From NCBI RefSeq assembly GCF_019857225.1, contig NZ_JAFJSY010000011.1:171722-235721 (forward strand): a stretch of 64,000 nt of DNA, written 5' to 3'. The DNA is from Streptomyces plumbidurans (GTDB lineage Bacteria; Actinomycetota; Actinomycetes; Streptomycetales; Streptomycetaceae). The position numbers were made by a program, and so were the translations under genes. This document shows positions 8,639-17,649 of the stretch, in pieces (within the stretch, counting starts at the first letter, position 1; each line of letters begins with the position of its first letter). A model generated the notes under the pieces. It saw nothing but the letters and a program-made list of their open reading frames with translations. It made no database searches and was not told the DNA's origin.

Positions 8639-9217
8639 GTGACGCCCACACACCTTCCTGGCCGAGTCGCCGCCATACCGGCGCTGCCCGAGCAGACGCG
8701 CACACCACCGTCCACGAACGCGCTGGAGAAGTTCAACACCGCGCCCGTGGACGAGGTCCGCCGTCTCCTCCTCACCTGCCTCCGCAGCCTCAGCTGGTCC
8801 CATCGGATCGCGGCCCACCGCCCGTACCCGGACCTCGACTCCCTTCTCGCCGCCTCCGACGAAGCGACCTACGACCTCTCCCCCGCCGACCTCGCCGAGG
8901 CCCTGGCGGGCGAGACCCTGCCGGCCCTCCCGGAGGAGACGTACGCGGCCGCGCACACGGCGCTCGGCGCGGCGCACGCGGCCTACGAGGCCCGCTTCGG
9001 ACACGCCTTCGTCATCTGCGTAGGGGACGCACCGGCCGGCGAGTACCTCGACCGCATCCTCGAGGGCATCCGGTCACGGCTGACGAACGATCCGGAGGAG
9101 GAGCGGGTGGTGGCCGCGGAGGAGCTGCGACGGCTGGCCCGGGAGCGCCTCGTGCACCACCTCACGGGGACGTACGGCGCACACCGGGGCATCTCGCCCC
9201 GCGGCCCGCGCCCCTGA
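8639..9217 (+). CDS. uraD: 2-oxo-4-hydroxy-4-carboxy-5-ureidoimidazoline (OHCU) decarboxylase
   Basis: Stereospecific decarboxylation of OHCU to (S)-allantoin, the last step of urate oxidation. The 192-aa protein has the all-helical family features: an N-terminal LEKFNTAPVDEVRRLLLTCL segment, the catalytic His in AAHRPYPD, and the C-terminal signature FGHAFVICVGDAPAGEYLDRI (a variant of FG-x2-F-I-x2-A-x-G), with an ERLVHHLTG tail. It is alone here; partners such as urate oxidase are not in the window. The GTG start at 8639 has no strong RBS. Confidence 0.75.
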   Translation: MTPTHLPGRVAAIPALPEQTRTPPSTNALEKFNTAPVDEVRRLLLTCLRSLSWSHRIAAHRPYPDLDSLLAASDEATYDLSPADLAEALAGETLPALPEETYAAAHTALGAAHAAYEARFGHAFVICVGDAPAGEYLDRILEGIRSRLTNDPEEERVVAAEELRRLARERLVHHLTGTYGAHRGISPRGPRP

Positions 9218-9374
9218 GCCATACGCGTGCCACTTTGATCACACCGGTAGGCCCCAGGTAAGCCCGGCGCCGTGGCCTGAGTACGATGCTGGGGGCCGGT
9301 GGACCGTACCCGGCCGGGCCCGACCGACAGCACAAGCCGGCGCGGCTCCAATCCCCGCTCCCGGAGGGACTTCC

Positions 9375-9755
9375 GTGCCGGCTGGAACGCTGTACCGCGG
9401 CCGGGAAGGAATGTGGTCCTGGGTGGCTCATCGAGTCACCGGCGTCCTCATCTTCTTCTTCCTGTTCGTTCATGTGCTGGACACCGCTCTCGTCCGTGTC
9501 TCCCCCGAGGACTACGACAAGGTCGTGTCCACGTACAAGACACCGATCGTCGCCGTGCTGGAGTACGGCCTCGTCGCCGCCATCCTCTTCCACGCGCTGA
9601 ACGGCCTGCGCGTCATCGCCGTCGACTTCTGGTCGAAGGGCCCGCGCTACCAGAAGCAGATGCTCTGGTCCGTCGTCGGCCTGTGGGTCGTGCTGATGGC
9701 CGGGGCGATCTACCCCGTCCTCGGGCACGCCGCTCGTGAACTGTTCGGGAGCTGA
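9375..9755 (+). CDS. sdhC: succinate dehydrogenase cytochrome b556 subunit
   Basis: Membrane anchor subunit of complex II, 126 aa, three TM helices. The motif MWSWVAHRVTGVLIFFFLFV carries the conserved S-x2-HR-x-TG quinone-site pattern, and FHALNGLRVIAVDFW matches the second conserved His segment. The GTG start at 9375 has GGAGGG upstream. It is the first gene of sdhCDAB, with sdhD 5 bp downstream. The 157-bp upstream gap must hold the promoter; TTGATC (9235-9240) is a possible -35 but I see no convincing -10. Confidence 0.92.
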   Translation: MPAGTLYRGREGMWSWVAHRVTGVLIFFFLFVHVLDTALVRVSPEDYDKVVSTYKTPIVAVLEYGLVAAILFHALNGLRVIAVDFWSKGPRYQKQMLWSVVGLWVVLMAGAIYPVLGHAARELFGS

Positions 9756-9760
9756 CACCG

Positions 9761-10243
9761 ATGGCCACCACTGAAACCACCGCGTCCGGGATCGGCCCCG
9801 TCGAGGGCGCCTCGGTCTACAACGTCGACAACCCGGCGCCGTTGATCGAGGCCCCGCGCAAGCGCACCAAGAAGACCCCGAGGTCGACCCGGGGCAACTT
9901 CGAGATGGCCGCCTGGCTCTTCATGCGCCTGTCCGGCGTCGTGCTGGTCGTCCTGGTCATCGGGCACCTGCTGATCCAGCTCGTGCTGGACGGCGGCGTG
10001 TCCAAGATCGGCTTCGCCTTCGTGGCCGGCCGCTGGGCCTCCCCCTTCTGGCAGGTCTGGGACCTGCTGATGCTGTGGCTGGCGATGCTGCACGGCGCGA
10101 ACGGCCTGCGCACGGTGATCAACGACTACGCGGAGCGCGCGAACACCCGCCTGTGGCTCAAGGGCCTGCTCTACACGGCCACGGTGTTCACCATCCTGCT
10201 GGGCACGCTGGTGATCTTCACCTTCGACCCGAACATCCGCTAG
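9761..10243 (+). CDS. sdhD: succinate dehydrogenase hydrophobic anchor subunit
   Basis: Second membrane anchor of complex II, 160 aa, with a 45-residue soluble, basic N-terminal extension before three TM helices. The conserved FMRLSGVVLVVLVIGHLLIQ and MLHGANGLRTVINDY segments carry the heme/quinone-associated His and Arg residues. It starts 5 bp after sdhC and ends 33 bp before sdhA, so it is clearly in the operon. The long N-terminal arm is typical of actinobacterial SdhD. Confidence 0.92.
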   Translation: MATTETTASGIGPVEGASVYNVDNPAPLIEAPRKRTKKTPRSTRGNFEMAAWLFMRLSGVVLVVLVIGHLLIQLVLDGGVSKIGFAFVAGRWASPFWQVWDLLMLWLAMLHGANGLRTVINDYAERANTRLWLKGLLYTATVFTILLGTLVIFTFDPNIR

Positions 10244-10276
10244 GCGCACGGGACTGAGGGACTGAGAGAAACACCC

Positions 10277-12031
10277 ATGAAGATCCACAAGTACGACACA
10301 GTCATCGTCGGCGCCGGCGGCGCCGGCATGCGCGCCGCCATCGAGTCGACGAAGCGCAGCCGCACCGCCGTGCTGACCAAGCTGTACCCCACCCGCTCCC
10401 ACACGGGCGCCGCGCAGGGCGGCATGGCCGCCGCGCTCGCCAACGTGGAGGAGGACAACTGGGAGTGGCACACCTTCGACACGATCAAGGGCGGTGACTA
10501 CCTGGTCGACCAGGACGCCGCCGAGATCCTGGCGAAGGAGGCCATCGACTCGGTCCTCGACCTGGAGAAGATGGGCCTGCCGTTCAACCGGACGCCCGAC
10601 GGGACGATCGACCAGCGCCGCTTCGGCGGTCACAGCCGCAACCACGGCGAGGCCCCGGTCCGCCGCTCCTGCTACGCGGCCGACCGCACCGGCCACATGA
10701 TCCTCCAGACGCTCTATCAGAACTGCGTCAAGGAGGGCGTGGAGTTCTTCAACGAGTTCTACGTCCTGGACCAGCTGATCACCGAGGTCGACGGCGTCAA
10801 GCGGTCGGCCGGTGTGGTGGCGTACGAGCTGGCGACCGGTGAGATCCATGTCTTCCAGGCGAAGGCCGTGATCTACGCCTCCGGTGGCTGCGGCAAGTTC
10901 TTCAAGGTGACCTCGAACGCGCACACCCTGACCGGTGACGGCCAGGCGGCCGTCTACCGGCGCGGGCTGCCGCTGGAGGACATGGAGTTCTTCCAGTTCC
11001 ACCCGACCGGCATCTGGCGCATGGGCATCCTGCTGACGGAGGGCGCCCGCGGTGAGGGCGGCATCCTGCGCAACAAGGACGGCGAGCGCTTCATGGAGAA
11101 GTACGCGCCGGTCATGAAGGACCTCGCCTCCCGCGACGTCGTCTCGCGCTCCATCTACACGGAGATCCGCGAGGGCCGCGGCTGCGGTCCCGAGGGCGAC
11201 CACGTCTACCTCGACCTCACGCACCTGCCGCCGGAGCAGCTGGACGCCAAGCTCCCGGACATCACGGAGTTCGCGCGCACCTACCTCGGCATCGAGCCCT
11301 ACACGGACCCGATCCCGATCCAGCCGACGGCCCACTACGCGATGGGCGGCATCCCGACGAACGTCGAGGGTGAGGTCCTCAGCGACAACACGACGGTCGT
11401 CCCGGGCCTGTACGCGGCCGGCGAGGTCGCCTGCGTGTCGGTGCACGGCGCCAACCGGCTGGGCACCAACTCGCTGCTGGACATCAACGTGTTCGGCCGC
11501 CGGGCCGGTATCGCGGCGGCGGAGTACAGCCAGAAGGCGGACTTCGTCGAGTTGCCGGAGAACCCGGCGCAGCTCGTGCTCGACCAGGTGGAGCGACTGC
11601 GCAGCTCGACGGGGACCGAGCGTGTGGCGGACATCCGCCGCGAGCTGCAGGAGGCCATGGACGCGAACGTCATGGTGTTCCGCACCGAGCAGACGATCAA
11701 GACCGCGGTCGAGAAGATCGCCGAGCTGCGCGAGCGGTACCGCAACGTCGCGATCCAGGACAAGGGCAAGCGGTTCAACACCGACCTGCTGGAGGCCGTC
11801 GAGCTGGGCAACCTGCTCGACCTGGCCGAGGTCATGGCCGTGTCCGCGCTGGCCCGCAAGGAGTCCCGCGGCGGTCACTACCGCGAGGACTACCCCAACC
11901 GCGACGACGTCAACTTCATGCGCCACACCATGGCGTACCGCGAGGTGGGCGACGACGGCACCGAGTCCATCCGTCTCGACTACAAGCCGGTCGTCCAGAC
12001 CCGCTACCAGCCGATGGAGCGTAAGTACTGA
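10277..12031 (+). CDS. sdhA: succinate dehydrogenase flavoprotein subunit
   Basis: Catalytic FAD subunit, 584 aa, oxidising succinate to fumarate in the TCA cycle. It has the N-terminal dinucleotide fold ([16 protein letters not shown]), the covalent-FAD His in [10 protein letters not shown], the [16 protein letters not shown] segment ([16 protein letters not shown]), and the C-terminal capping and helical domains with [14 protein letters not shown]. Full family length. The stop overlaps the sdhB start by one base (TGATG), implying translational coupling. Confidence 0.96.
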   Translation: MKIHKYDTVIVGAGGAGMRAAIESTKRSRTAVLTKLYPTRSHTGAAQGGMAAALANVEEDNWEWHTFDTIKGGDYLVDQDAAEILAKEAIDSVLDLEKMGLPFNRTPDGTIDQRRFGGHSRNHGEAPVRRSCYAADRTGHMILQTLYQNCVKEGVEFFNEFYVLDQLITEVDGVKRSAGVVAYELATGEIHVFQAKAVIYASGGCGKFFKVTSNAHTLTGDGQAAVYRRGLPLEDMEFFQFHPTGIWRMGILLTEGARGEGGILRNKDGERFMEKYAPVMKDLASRDVVSRSIYTEIREGRGCGPEGDHVYLDLTHLPPEQLDAKLPDITEFARTYLGIEPYTDPIPIQPTAHYAMGGIPTNVEGEVLSDNTTVVPGLYAAGEVACVSVHGANRLGTNSLLDINVFGRRAGIAAAEYSQKADFVELPENPAQLVLDQVERLRSSTGTERVADIRRELQEAMDANVMVFRTEQTIKTAVEKIAELRERYRNVAIQDKGKRFNTDLLEAVELGNLLDLAEVMAVSALARKESRGGHYREDYPNRDDVNFMRHTMAYREVGDDGTESIRLDYKPVVQTRYQPMERKY

Positions 12032-12810
12032 TGGCTACCCCTGTTCTGGAGAAGGAAGGCGCGGCCGGGCAGCCCGAGCCGGGCTTCGCCGACTCCCCCT
12101 ACATCACCGTCACCTTCCGGGTCCGCCGCTTCAACCCGGAGGTCTCCGCCGAGGCGACCTGGGAAGACTTCCAGCTGGAGATCGACCCCAAGGAGCGCGT
12201 CCTCGACGGTCTGCACAAGATCAAGTGGGACGTCGACGGCACGCTGACCTTCCGCCGGTCCTGCGCGCACGGCATCTGCGGCTCCGACGCCATGCGGATC
12301 AACGGCAAGAACCGCCTCGCGTGCAAGACGCTGATCAAGGACATCAACCCCGAGAAGCCGATCACGGTCGAGCCCATCAAGGGCCTGACGGTCCTCAAGG
12401 ACCTGGTCGTCGACATGGAGCCGTTCTTCCAGGCGTACCGGGACGTGATGCCCTTCCTGATCACGAAGGAGACGAACGAGCCCACGCGCGAGCGTTTCCA
12501 GACCGCCGAGGACCGCGAGCGCTTCGACGACACGACGAAGTGCATCCTCTGCGCCGCCTGCACGTCCTCGTGCCCGGTCTTCTGGAACGACGGCCAGTAC
12601 TTCGGCCCGGCGGCCATCGTCAACGCGCACCGCTTCATCTTCGACTCGCGCGACGAGGCCGGCGAGCAGCGCCTGGAGATCCTCAACGACCGTGACGGCG
12701 TGTGGCGTTGCCGCACGACCTTCAACTGCACGGACGCCTGCCCGCGCGGCATCGAGGTCACCAAGGCGATCCAGGAGGTCAAGCGGGCGCTGATCACCCG
12801 CCGCTTCTGA
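12031..12810 (+). CDS. sdhB: succinate dehydrogenase iron-sulfur subunit
   Basis: Iron-sulfur electron-transfer subunit, 259 aa. Cys ligands are seen for the [2Fe-2S] centre (CAHGICGSDAM ... RLACKTL), the [4Fe-4S] centre (CILCAACTSSCPVFW) and the [3Fe-4S] centre (TDACPRGIEVTKAI). It transfers electrons from SdhA to the membrane quinone. It is the last gene of the operon and is followed within 30 bp by a strong hairpin. Confidence 0.96.
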   Translation: MATPVLEKEGAAGQPEPGFADSPYITVTFRVRRFNPEVSAEATWEDFQLEIDPKERVLDGLHKIKWDVDGTLTFRRSCAHGICGSDAMRINGKNRLACKTLIKDINPEKPITVEPIKGLTVLKDLVVDMEPFFQAYRDVMPFLITKETNEPTRERFQTAEDRERFDDTTKCILCAACTSSCPVFWNDGQYFGPAAIVNAHRFIFDSRDEAGEQRLEILNDRDGVWRCRTTFNCTDACPRGIEVTKAIQEVKRALITRRF

Positions 12811-12835
12811 GCTTCGCTGCCCCTACGGCGGCACG

Positions 12836-12873
12836 GGCCCCGTCTCCGGTTTCGCACCGGGGCGGGGCCTTCT
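12836..12873 (+). terminator. hairpin terminator after sdhB
   Basis: GGCCCCG ... CCGG, loop TTTCGCA, CCGG ... CGGGGCC: an 11-bp stem with a small internal loop, followed by TTCT. It closes the sdhCDAB operon 26 bp after the stop codon. Confidence 0.65.
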
Positions 12874-12925
12874 CGCGTCTGCGGCAATCACCGATTCCGG
12901 CGGCCCGTGCACCTATTGTGACGGT

Positions 12926-13336
12926 ATGCCAGGCGATCGCTCGTACGAAATGCTCGGATTCGACAACGTCCTGCTGCCGGTCGGGGATCTCGACGTGGCG
13001 GTCGGCTTCTACGAGAGCGCCGGGTTCACGGTGGGGTTCCGGTTCGACGAGGCCGGGATCGCCCTGCTGAAGGTCGGGGACGAGACGCCCGGCGTCCTGC
13101 TGCGGGCGGAGGAGGGGCTGGGGCACCGGCCGCCGCCCTGGCCCTCGACGCGGCTGTGGATCGAGGTCCCCGACGCCCGCACGACGGCCCGCACCCTCGC
13201 CTCGGCCGGCATCGCCCCGCTCGACGAGCCCTTCTCCGTGGCCACGGGCTGGACGGTGGAGATCGCCGATCCCTGGGGGAACGTCGTCGGGTTCACGGAC
13301 TACAGCAAGCGCCCGGAACTGGGCCGCCGCCCCTGA
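12926..13336 (+). CDS. VOC-family protein (glyoxalase/bleomycin-resistance fold)
   Basis: A 136-aa protein with the paired beta-alpha-beta-beta-beta pattern of the vicinal oxygen chelate superfamily. It has NVLLPVGDLDVAVGFYESAG at the N-terminus and VEIADPWGNVVGFTDY at the C-terminus (the usual DPxGN segment with the last metal-ligand region). Substrate cannot be read: members include dioxygenases, lyases and drug-binding proteins. It is monocistronic between the sdh terminator and the TetR-operon operator. Confidence 0.75.
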   Translation: MPGDRSYEMLGFDNVLLPVGDLDVAVGFYESAGFTVGFRFDEAGIALLKVGDETPGVLLRAEEGLGHRPPPWPSTRLWIEVPDARTTARTLASAGIAPLDEPFSVATGWTVEIADPWGNVVGFTDYSKRPELGRRP

Positions 13337-13357
13337 AACAGCCACCCTTCTCCTTGG

Positions 13358-13416
13358 TTGAACACGTTCAAAAATAGGTCTACAGTCATCCCTGTCAGCG
13401 TTTTGAACGCGTTCAA
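13358..13416 (+). promoter_or_regulatory. TetR-operon promoter with twin 14-bp palindromic operators
   Basis: TTGAACACGTTCAA (13358-13371) and TTGAACGCGTTCAA (13403-13416) are the same palindrome with one central base changed, 45 bp apart. The first half-site TTGAAC (13358-13363) is also a good -35. TACAGT at 13381-13386 is a good Streptomyces -10, with a 17-bp spacer. Operator 1 therefore covers the -35 and operator 2 lies in the leader just before the RBS. The likely ligand-responsive repressor is the TetR protein encoded third in the operon. Confidence 0.8.
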
Positions 13417-13430
13417 GAAGGGGTGGGGGC

Positions 13431-13826
13431 ATGGACCGCACGGTCGTCGCCTACGTCATCTACCTGCTGGTCAGCATCGCGCTGACCATCTGGGTGGCCC
13501 GCACGCTCAGCCGCAACGGACGGATCTTCCTCGCCGATGTGCTCAAGGGGAACGAGAACCTCGCCGAGGCGGTCAACCACCTTCTGGTGGTCGGCTTCTA
13601 TCTCGTCAACCTCGGCTTCATAGCCCTGTACCTGAGCGGCGACAAGACCATCGAGGACACCCGCCAGATCTTCGAGACCCTCTCGACCAAGCTCGGCGTG
13701 GTGCTGCTGGTGCTCGGCGTGATGCACCTGGGCAACGTCTGGGTCCTCAACCGGATCAGGCGGCGCGGGGCACTGGAGCGGGAGCAGGTGCCGCCGGTAG
13801 CGCCGCAGGACTGGGTCCGGGCGTGA
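13431..13826 (+). CDS. hypothetical three-TM membrane protein, first gene of TetR operon
   Basis: A 131-aa protein with TM helices near residues 6-24, 47-70 and 84-106 and a short basic C-terminal tail. The family is unrecognised. The segment RTLSRNGRIFLADVLKGNENLAEAVNHLL looks like a conserved cytoplasmic loop. It is translated from an ATG with an AAGGGGTGGGGG leader. It shares a GTGA stop/start overlap with the downstream DCC gene, so the two products are made together. Controlled by the twin palindromes upstream. Confidence 0.7.
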   Translation: MDRTVVAYVIYLLVSIALTIWVARTLSRNGRIFLADVLKGNENLAEAVNHLLVVGFYLVNLGFIALYLSGDKTIEDTRQIFETLSTKLGVVLLVLGVMHLGNVWVLNRIRRRGALEREQVPPVAPQDWVRA

Positions 13827-14308
13827 GCGGCACGGGCGTCACCGCGGCGGACCGGGTCCCGGTCCGCCGGCTCACGGTCCTGTACGACGCCGACTGCTCG
13901 CTGTGCGCCTTCCTGCGCGACTGGCTCACCCGGCAGCCGCAGCTGGTGCCGCTGGACCTGGTGCCCGCCGCGTCGGAGGAGGCCCGTCGGCGCTTCCCCG
14001 GCCTGGACCACCGCGCCACCCTCGACGACATCACCGTGGTCGGCGACGGCGGACAGGTCTACCGCTCCGCCGCCGCCTGGATCGTCACCCTGTGGGCGCT
14101 GCGCGAGCACCGGCCGCTCGCTCACCGGCTCAGCACACCGACGGGGATGAAGCTGGCCAAGGGCGCGGTCCTGGCCGCCGCCAAGTGGCGGGGCACGCAG
14201 TGGGGTGGCGCGGTCTACCGTCCCGCGGACGGATGGTCGTACGACCCGCGCCAGGGGTGGACGTACAGCGCACCCCGCTGCGACGGCGGAACCTGCGTGA
14301 CCCCTTAG
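13823..14308 (+). CDS. DCC-family (DUF393) thiol-disulfide oxidoreductase-like protein
   Basis: A 161-aa protein with the DCC-family hallmark near the N-terminus, LTVLYDADCSLCAFLRDWL, containing the CxxC pair (CSLC) in a thioredoxin-like setting. A helical region follows (RSAAAWIVTLWALREHRPLA). The C-terminus is rich in Trp/Tyr/Gly and contains another Cys pair (PRCDGGTC). The start GTG overlaps the previous stop (GTGA). A redox role at the membrane together with the upstream protein is an inference from coupling. Confidence 0.75.
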   Translation: MSGTGVTAADRVPVRRLTVLYDADCSLCAFLRDWLTRQPQLVPLDLVPAASEEARRRFPGLDHRATLDDITVVGDGGQVYRSAAAWIVTLWALREHRPLAHRLSTPTGMKLAKGAVLAAAKWRGTQWGGAVYRPADGWSYDPRQGWTYSAPRCDGGTCVTP

Positions 14309-14319
14309 GCTCTGATTCC

Positions 14320-15054
14320 GTGCCTGCGAAGAACGACGGCCCCGAAGAGGGCGGCAACCCGACCAAGTCCGAGCAGACTCGCGCGCTGATCCTGGAGACC
14401 GCGATGCGGCTGTTCCAGGAACGCGGCTACGACAAGACGACGATGCGGGCCATCGCCACGGAGGCCGGCGTCTCCGTGGGTAACGCCTACTACTACTTCG
14501 CCGGCAAGGAGCACCTGATCCAGGGCTTCTACGACCGGATCGCCGCCGAACACCGGGTGGCGGTCCGGGAGGTGCTGGACCGCGAGAGCGAACTGGAGGC
14601 GCGGCTCGCCGGGGTGCTGCGGGTGTGGCTCGACATCGCCACGCCGTACCACGAGTTCGCGGTGCAGTTCTTCAAGAACGCCGCCGACCCGGACAGCCCG
14701 CTCAGCCCCTTCTCCCCGGAGTCCGAGCACGCGCGCGAGGAGGCCATCTCCCTGCACCGCGAGGTCCTGGCGGGCGCGACGAAGACCAAGGTCCCCGAGG
14801 ATCTGCGGGACGTCCTGCCGGAGTTGATGTGGCTCTCCCAGATGGGCCTGGTGCTGTACTGGATCTTCGACCGCACGCCGGACCGCGAACGCAGCTACCG
14901 GCTGGCCGAGCGGGGTGCCCGGCTGACCGCCCGCGGCGTGTATCTGGCCCGCTTCCGGGTGCTGCGCCCGCTGGTGCGGGAGGTGCACGAGCTGTTCACG
15001 GACTTCCTGCCGGGGATGACGAAGGTGCTCCCCACCCCCGGCAGCAAGTCCTAG
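14320..15054 (+). CDS. TetR-family transcriptional repressor
   Basis: A 244-aa regulator. The N-terminal helix-turn-helix covers about residues 18-64 (TRALILETAMRLFQERGYDK, MRAIATEAGVSVGNAYYYFA, GKEHLIQGFYDRI). The C-terminal helical ligand domain is about 175 residues and includes an aromatic, membrane-lipid-like pocket candidate (LWLDIATPYHEFAVQFFKNA). The GTG start at 14320 gives the usual TetR length. It is the last gene of the three-gene unit and probably autorepresses through the TTGAAC-palindromes at 13358-13416. Inducer unknown. Confidence 0.88.
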   Translation: MPAKNDGPEEGGNPTKSEQTRALILETAMRLFQERGYDKTTMRAIATEAGVSVGNAYYYFAGKEHLIQGFYDRIAAEHRVAVREVLDRESELEARLAGVLRVWLDIATPYHEFAVQFFKNAADPDSPLSPFSPESEHAREEAISLHREVLAGATKTKVPEDLRDVLPELMWLSQMGLVLYWIFDRTPDRERSYRLAERGARLTARGVYLARFRVLRPLVREVHELFTDFLPGMTKVLPTPGSKS

Positions 15055-15076
15055 CCGTATTCGACTCGGGGCGCGG

Positions 15077-17491
15077 TCAGTTGACCGCGTCCACCTCGCC
15101 CGCCAGCTCGACGTCGAAGACCAGCGGCCCCTCCGCCACCACCACATGGGCGGCCCGTGAGCCGTACGACGTGGCCGTGGCCGCCAGCAGGTACGTGCCC
15201 GGCGCGGGCACCGACACGATGTACGAGCCGTCGGCCAGGGAGGTCACCCGGTCCAGCTGGCGCCCGCCCGAGGTGAGCAGCGTCACCGAGGCACCGTCGA
15301 CGGGCTCGCCGTCGGCCGTGCGGATGAAGCCGTGCACCACCGAGGAGGGACCGTCCGCTTCCGGTGACCGGGGCGCGGCGTCCTCCTTCGGCTCGACCGC
15401 GAGGTGCGGCAGCCGCTTCTCCAGCCAGGCCGGCAGCCACCAGTTGGACTTACCCAGCAGATGCATCGCGGCCGGCACCAGGGCCGTACGGAGAATGAAG
15501 GCGTCCAGGGCCACCGCGGCCGCCAGGCCCACGCCCGCCATCGCCGCCCCCGAGTCGCCGCTGAGGACGAACGCCAGGAACACGCAGACCATGATCAGGG
15601 CGGCGCTGTTGATGACCCGGCTGGTCTCCGCCAGGCCCACCCGCACCGCGCGCGCGTTGTCCCTGGTGTGCACCCACTCCTCGTGCATCCGGCTGACCAG
15701 GAACACCTGGTAGTCCATCGAGAGGCCGAAGAGCAGCGACAGCATGATCACCGGCAGGAAGGCGTTGATCGGCCCCTCCTTGCCGAGGCCGAGCAGGTCG
15801 AGCCCCCAGCCCCACTGGAAGATCGCGGTCAGCACGCCGAAGGAGGCGGCCGCGGCGACCAGGTTCATCACGGCGGCCGTCAGCGGCACCACGAGCGAGC
15901 GGAAGGCGACCAGCAGGAGCAGGAAACCGAGGCCGATGATCGTCGCGATGAACAGCGGCAGCCGGTCGCCCGTCACCGACGCGAAGTCCTTGGACACCGC
16001 GGTCACACCGCCCACATGGGCCTGCGCGCCCGCCTGCGGGATCACCTCGTCGCGCAGGGTGTCGATCAGGTCGTCGGTCTGCTCGGACTGCGGTGACGTC
16101 GTCGGTACGACCTGGATCACCGTCACGCCCTTCGCGGGCGGCAGCGCGGCCACCCGTGCGACCCCGGAGGCCGACTCGATGCCCTTGACCAGCGTGGCCG
16201 TGTCACCTCCCTCGCTGACCACCTGCAGCGGGCCGTTGAAGCCGGGTCCGAAGCCGTCGGCGAGCAGGTCGTACGCCTTCCTGGTGGTCGTCGACGCGTC
16301 GTCGTTGCCCTGGTCGGTGGCGCCGAGGCGGAGCGAGAGGACGGGAATGGCGAGGACGGCCATGACGACCAGGGCGAGCGCGGCGATCCTGCGGGGGCGC
16401 TTCTGGACGTTCGCCGACCAGCGCGCGGCGAGCCCGCTCGCCGTCTCCGCCTCGGGACCGCTCGCGGCGAGCCTGCGCCGCTGGCGGCGGCTGAGCACGC
16501 GCGGGCCGAGGAGGCCGAGCAGGGCCGGCAGCAGGGTGGTGGCCGCGAGGACGCTGAGCACCACGGTCAGCGAGGTGGCGATGACCACGCCGTCCAGGAA
16601 GCGCAGCCGGGTCACGAGCATGCCGGCGAGGGCGATGCAGACGGTGCCGCCCGCGAACAGCACCGCCCGGCCCGAGGTGTTGAGGGCCGTGACCGCCGAC
16701 TCCTCGGGATCGAGCCCGCGCTGGATGCCGCGCCGGTGCCGGGTGACGATGAACAGGGCGTAGTCGATGCCGACGCCGAGGCCGATCAGGGAGGCCAGCA
16801 GCGGGGCGATGTCGGGGATGTCGGTGGCGTGGCTGAGCAGCTGGGTGGAGGACAGACCCATGCCCACGCCGAAGACGGCGATCGCGATGGGCAGCAGCAT
16901 CGCGAACAGCGAGCCGAAGGCCAGGAAGAGCACGACGGCCGCGGCGACGATGCCGACCAGTTCCGACAGGCCCTGTGGCGGCTCCTGGACGCGCTGGATC
17001 GCCTGGCCGCCCAACTCGACCTGCAGGCCGCCGCGTTCGGCGTTCTGCGCGGTGTCGACGACGTTCTGCACGAGGTCCTTGGGCACCTCGTTCGCTCGCC
17101 TGGCGAAGGTCAGCTGGGCGTACGCGATCTTGCCGTCGCCGCTGATCTGCGCGGCCCCGCGGGCGCCCGCGTACGGGCTGGTCACCTCGCCGACGCCGGG
17201 CATCTTCGCGATTCTGTCCAGGGCGGGCTGGATGCGGGAGCGGACCGCCTGGTCCTTCACCGAGCCGTCGTCGACCTTCCACACCACCGTGTCGGTGTCG
17301 CCCGAGGTGCTCGGGAAGGCCTTCTGCATCAGGTCGTACGCGCTCTTGGAGTCCGTGTCGGGGAGGGAGAAGACGTTCGCGTAGTCCGTGCCCGCGTTCG
17401 AGGCCGAGAAGCCCACGCCGAACAACGCCCCCACCCATAGCAACAGGACCACCAGCCGGTGCCGATAGCACCACCGTGCCAATGCCGCCAC
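15077..17491 (-). CDS. MMPL/RND-family membrane transporter with fused C-terminal carboxypeptidase-regulatory-like domain
   Basis: An 804-aa MMPL-type RND exporter with two repeats of one TM, a large extracytoplasmic domain and five TMs. Signatures: LIGLGVGIDYALFIVTRHRR in the first half and LLFGLSMDYQVFLVSRMHEE in the second, carrying the proton-relay Asp-Tyr pairs. The GTG start at 17491 has AAAGGAG 8 bp upstream. Residues ~715-804 (VHGFIRTADGEPVDGASVTL ... VDVELAGEVDAVN-like) form a carboxypeptidase-regulatory-like beta-sandwich, unusual for MMPL proteins. Divergent from a two-component system 158 bp away; convergent with TetR. Confidence 0.85.
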   Translation of the reverse strand: MAALARWCYRHRLVVLLLWVGALFGVGFSASNAGTDYANVFSLPDTDSKSAYDLMQKAFPSTSGDTDTVVWKVDDGSVKDQAVRSRIQPALDRIAKMPGVGEVTSPYAGARGAAQISGDGKIAYAQLTFARRANEVPKDLVQNVVDTAQNAERGGLQVELGGQAIQRVQEPPQGLSELVGIVAAAVVLFLAFGSLFAMLLPIAIAVFGVGMGLSSTQLLSHATDIPDIAPLLASLIGLGVGIDYALFIVTRHRRGIQRGLDPEESAVTALNTSGRAVLFAGGTVCIALAGMLVTRLRFLDGVVIATSLTVVLSVLAATTLLPALLGLLGPRVLSRRQRRRLAASGPEAETASGLAARWSANVQKRPRRIAALALVVMAVLAIPVLSLRLGATDQGNDDASTTTRKAYDLLADGFGPGFNGPLQVVSEGGDTATLVKGIESASGVARVAALPPAKGVTVIQVVPTTSPQSEQTDDLIDTLRDEVIPQAGAQAHVGGVTAVSKDFASVTGDRLPLFIATIIGLGFLLLLVAFRSLVVPLTAAVMNLVAAAASFGVLTAIFQWGWGLDLLGLGKEGPINAFLPVIMLSLLFGLSMDYQVFLVSRMHEEWVHTRDNARAVRVGLAETSRVINSAALIMVCVFLAFVLSGDSGAAMAGVGLAAAVALDAFILRTALVPAAMHLLGKSNWWLPAWLEKRLPHLAVEPKEDAAPRSPEADGPSSVVHGFIRTADGEPVDGASVTLLTSGGRQLDRVTSLADGSYIVSVPAPGTYLLAATATSYGSRAAHVVVAEGPLVFDVELAGEVDAVN

Positions 17492-17649
17492 GATCAACGC
17501 TCCTTTGTCGGTCGTCGGTTGGTCCCCCAGGTCCTGGGCACCAGGATTGGCGGCGTGGCACGCGTGTGGACACGAGAGAGGCATGACTCTCAAGGAACTC
17601 CAAAGACCGATCCGTCCCGGCCGCCGGTGCTCCGCCCGATACTGGGGAC

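Noticed and set aside
9710..11926. Long open frame on the minus strand across sdhD/sdhA
   Set aside because: Shadow of the sdh genes, which carry all cofactor motifs on the plus strand.
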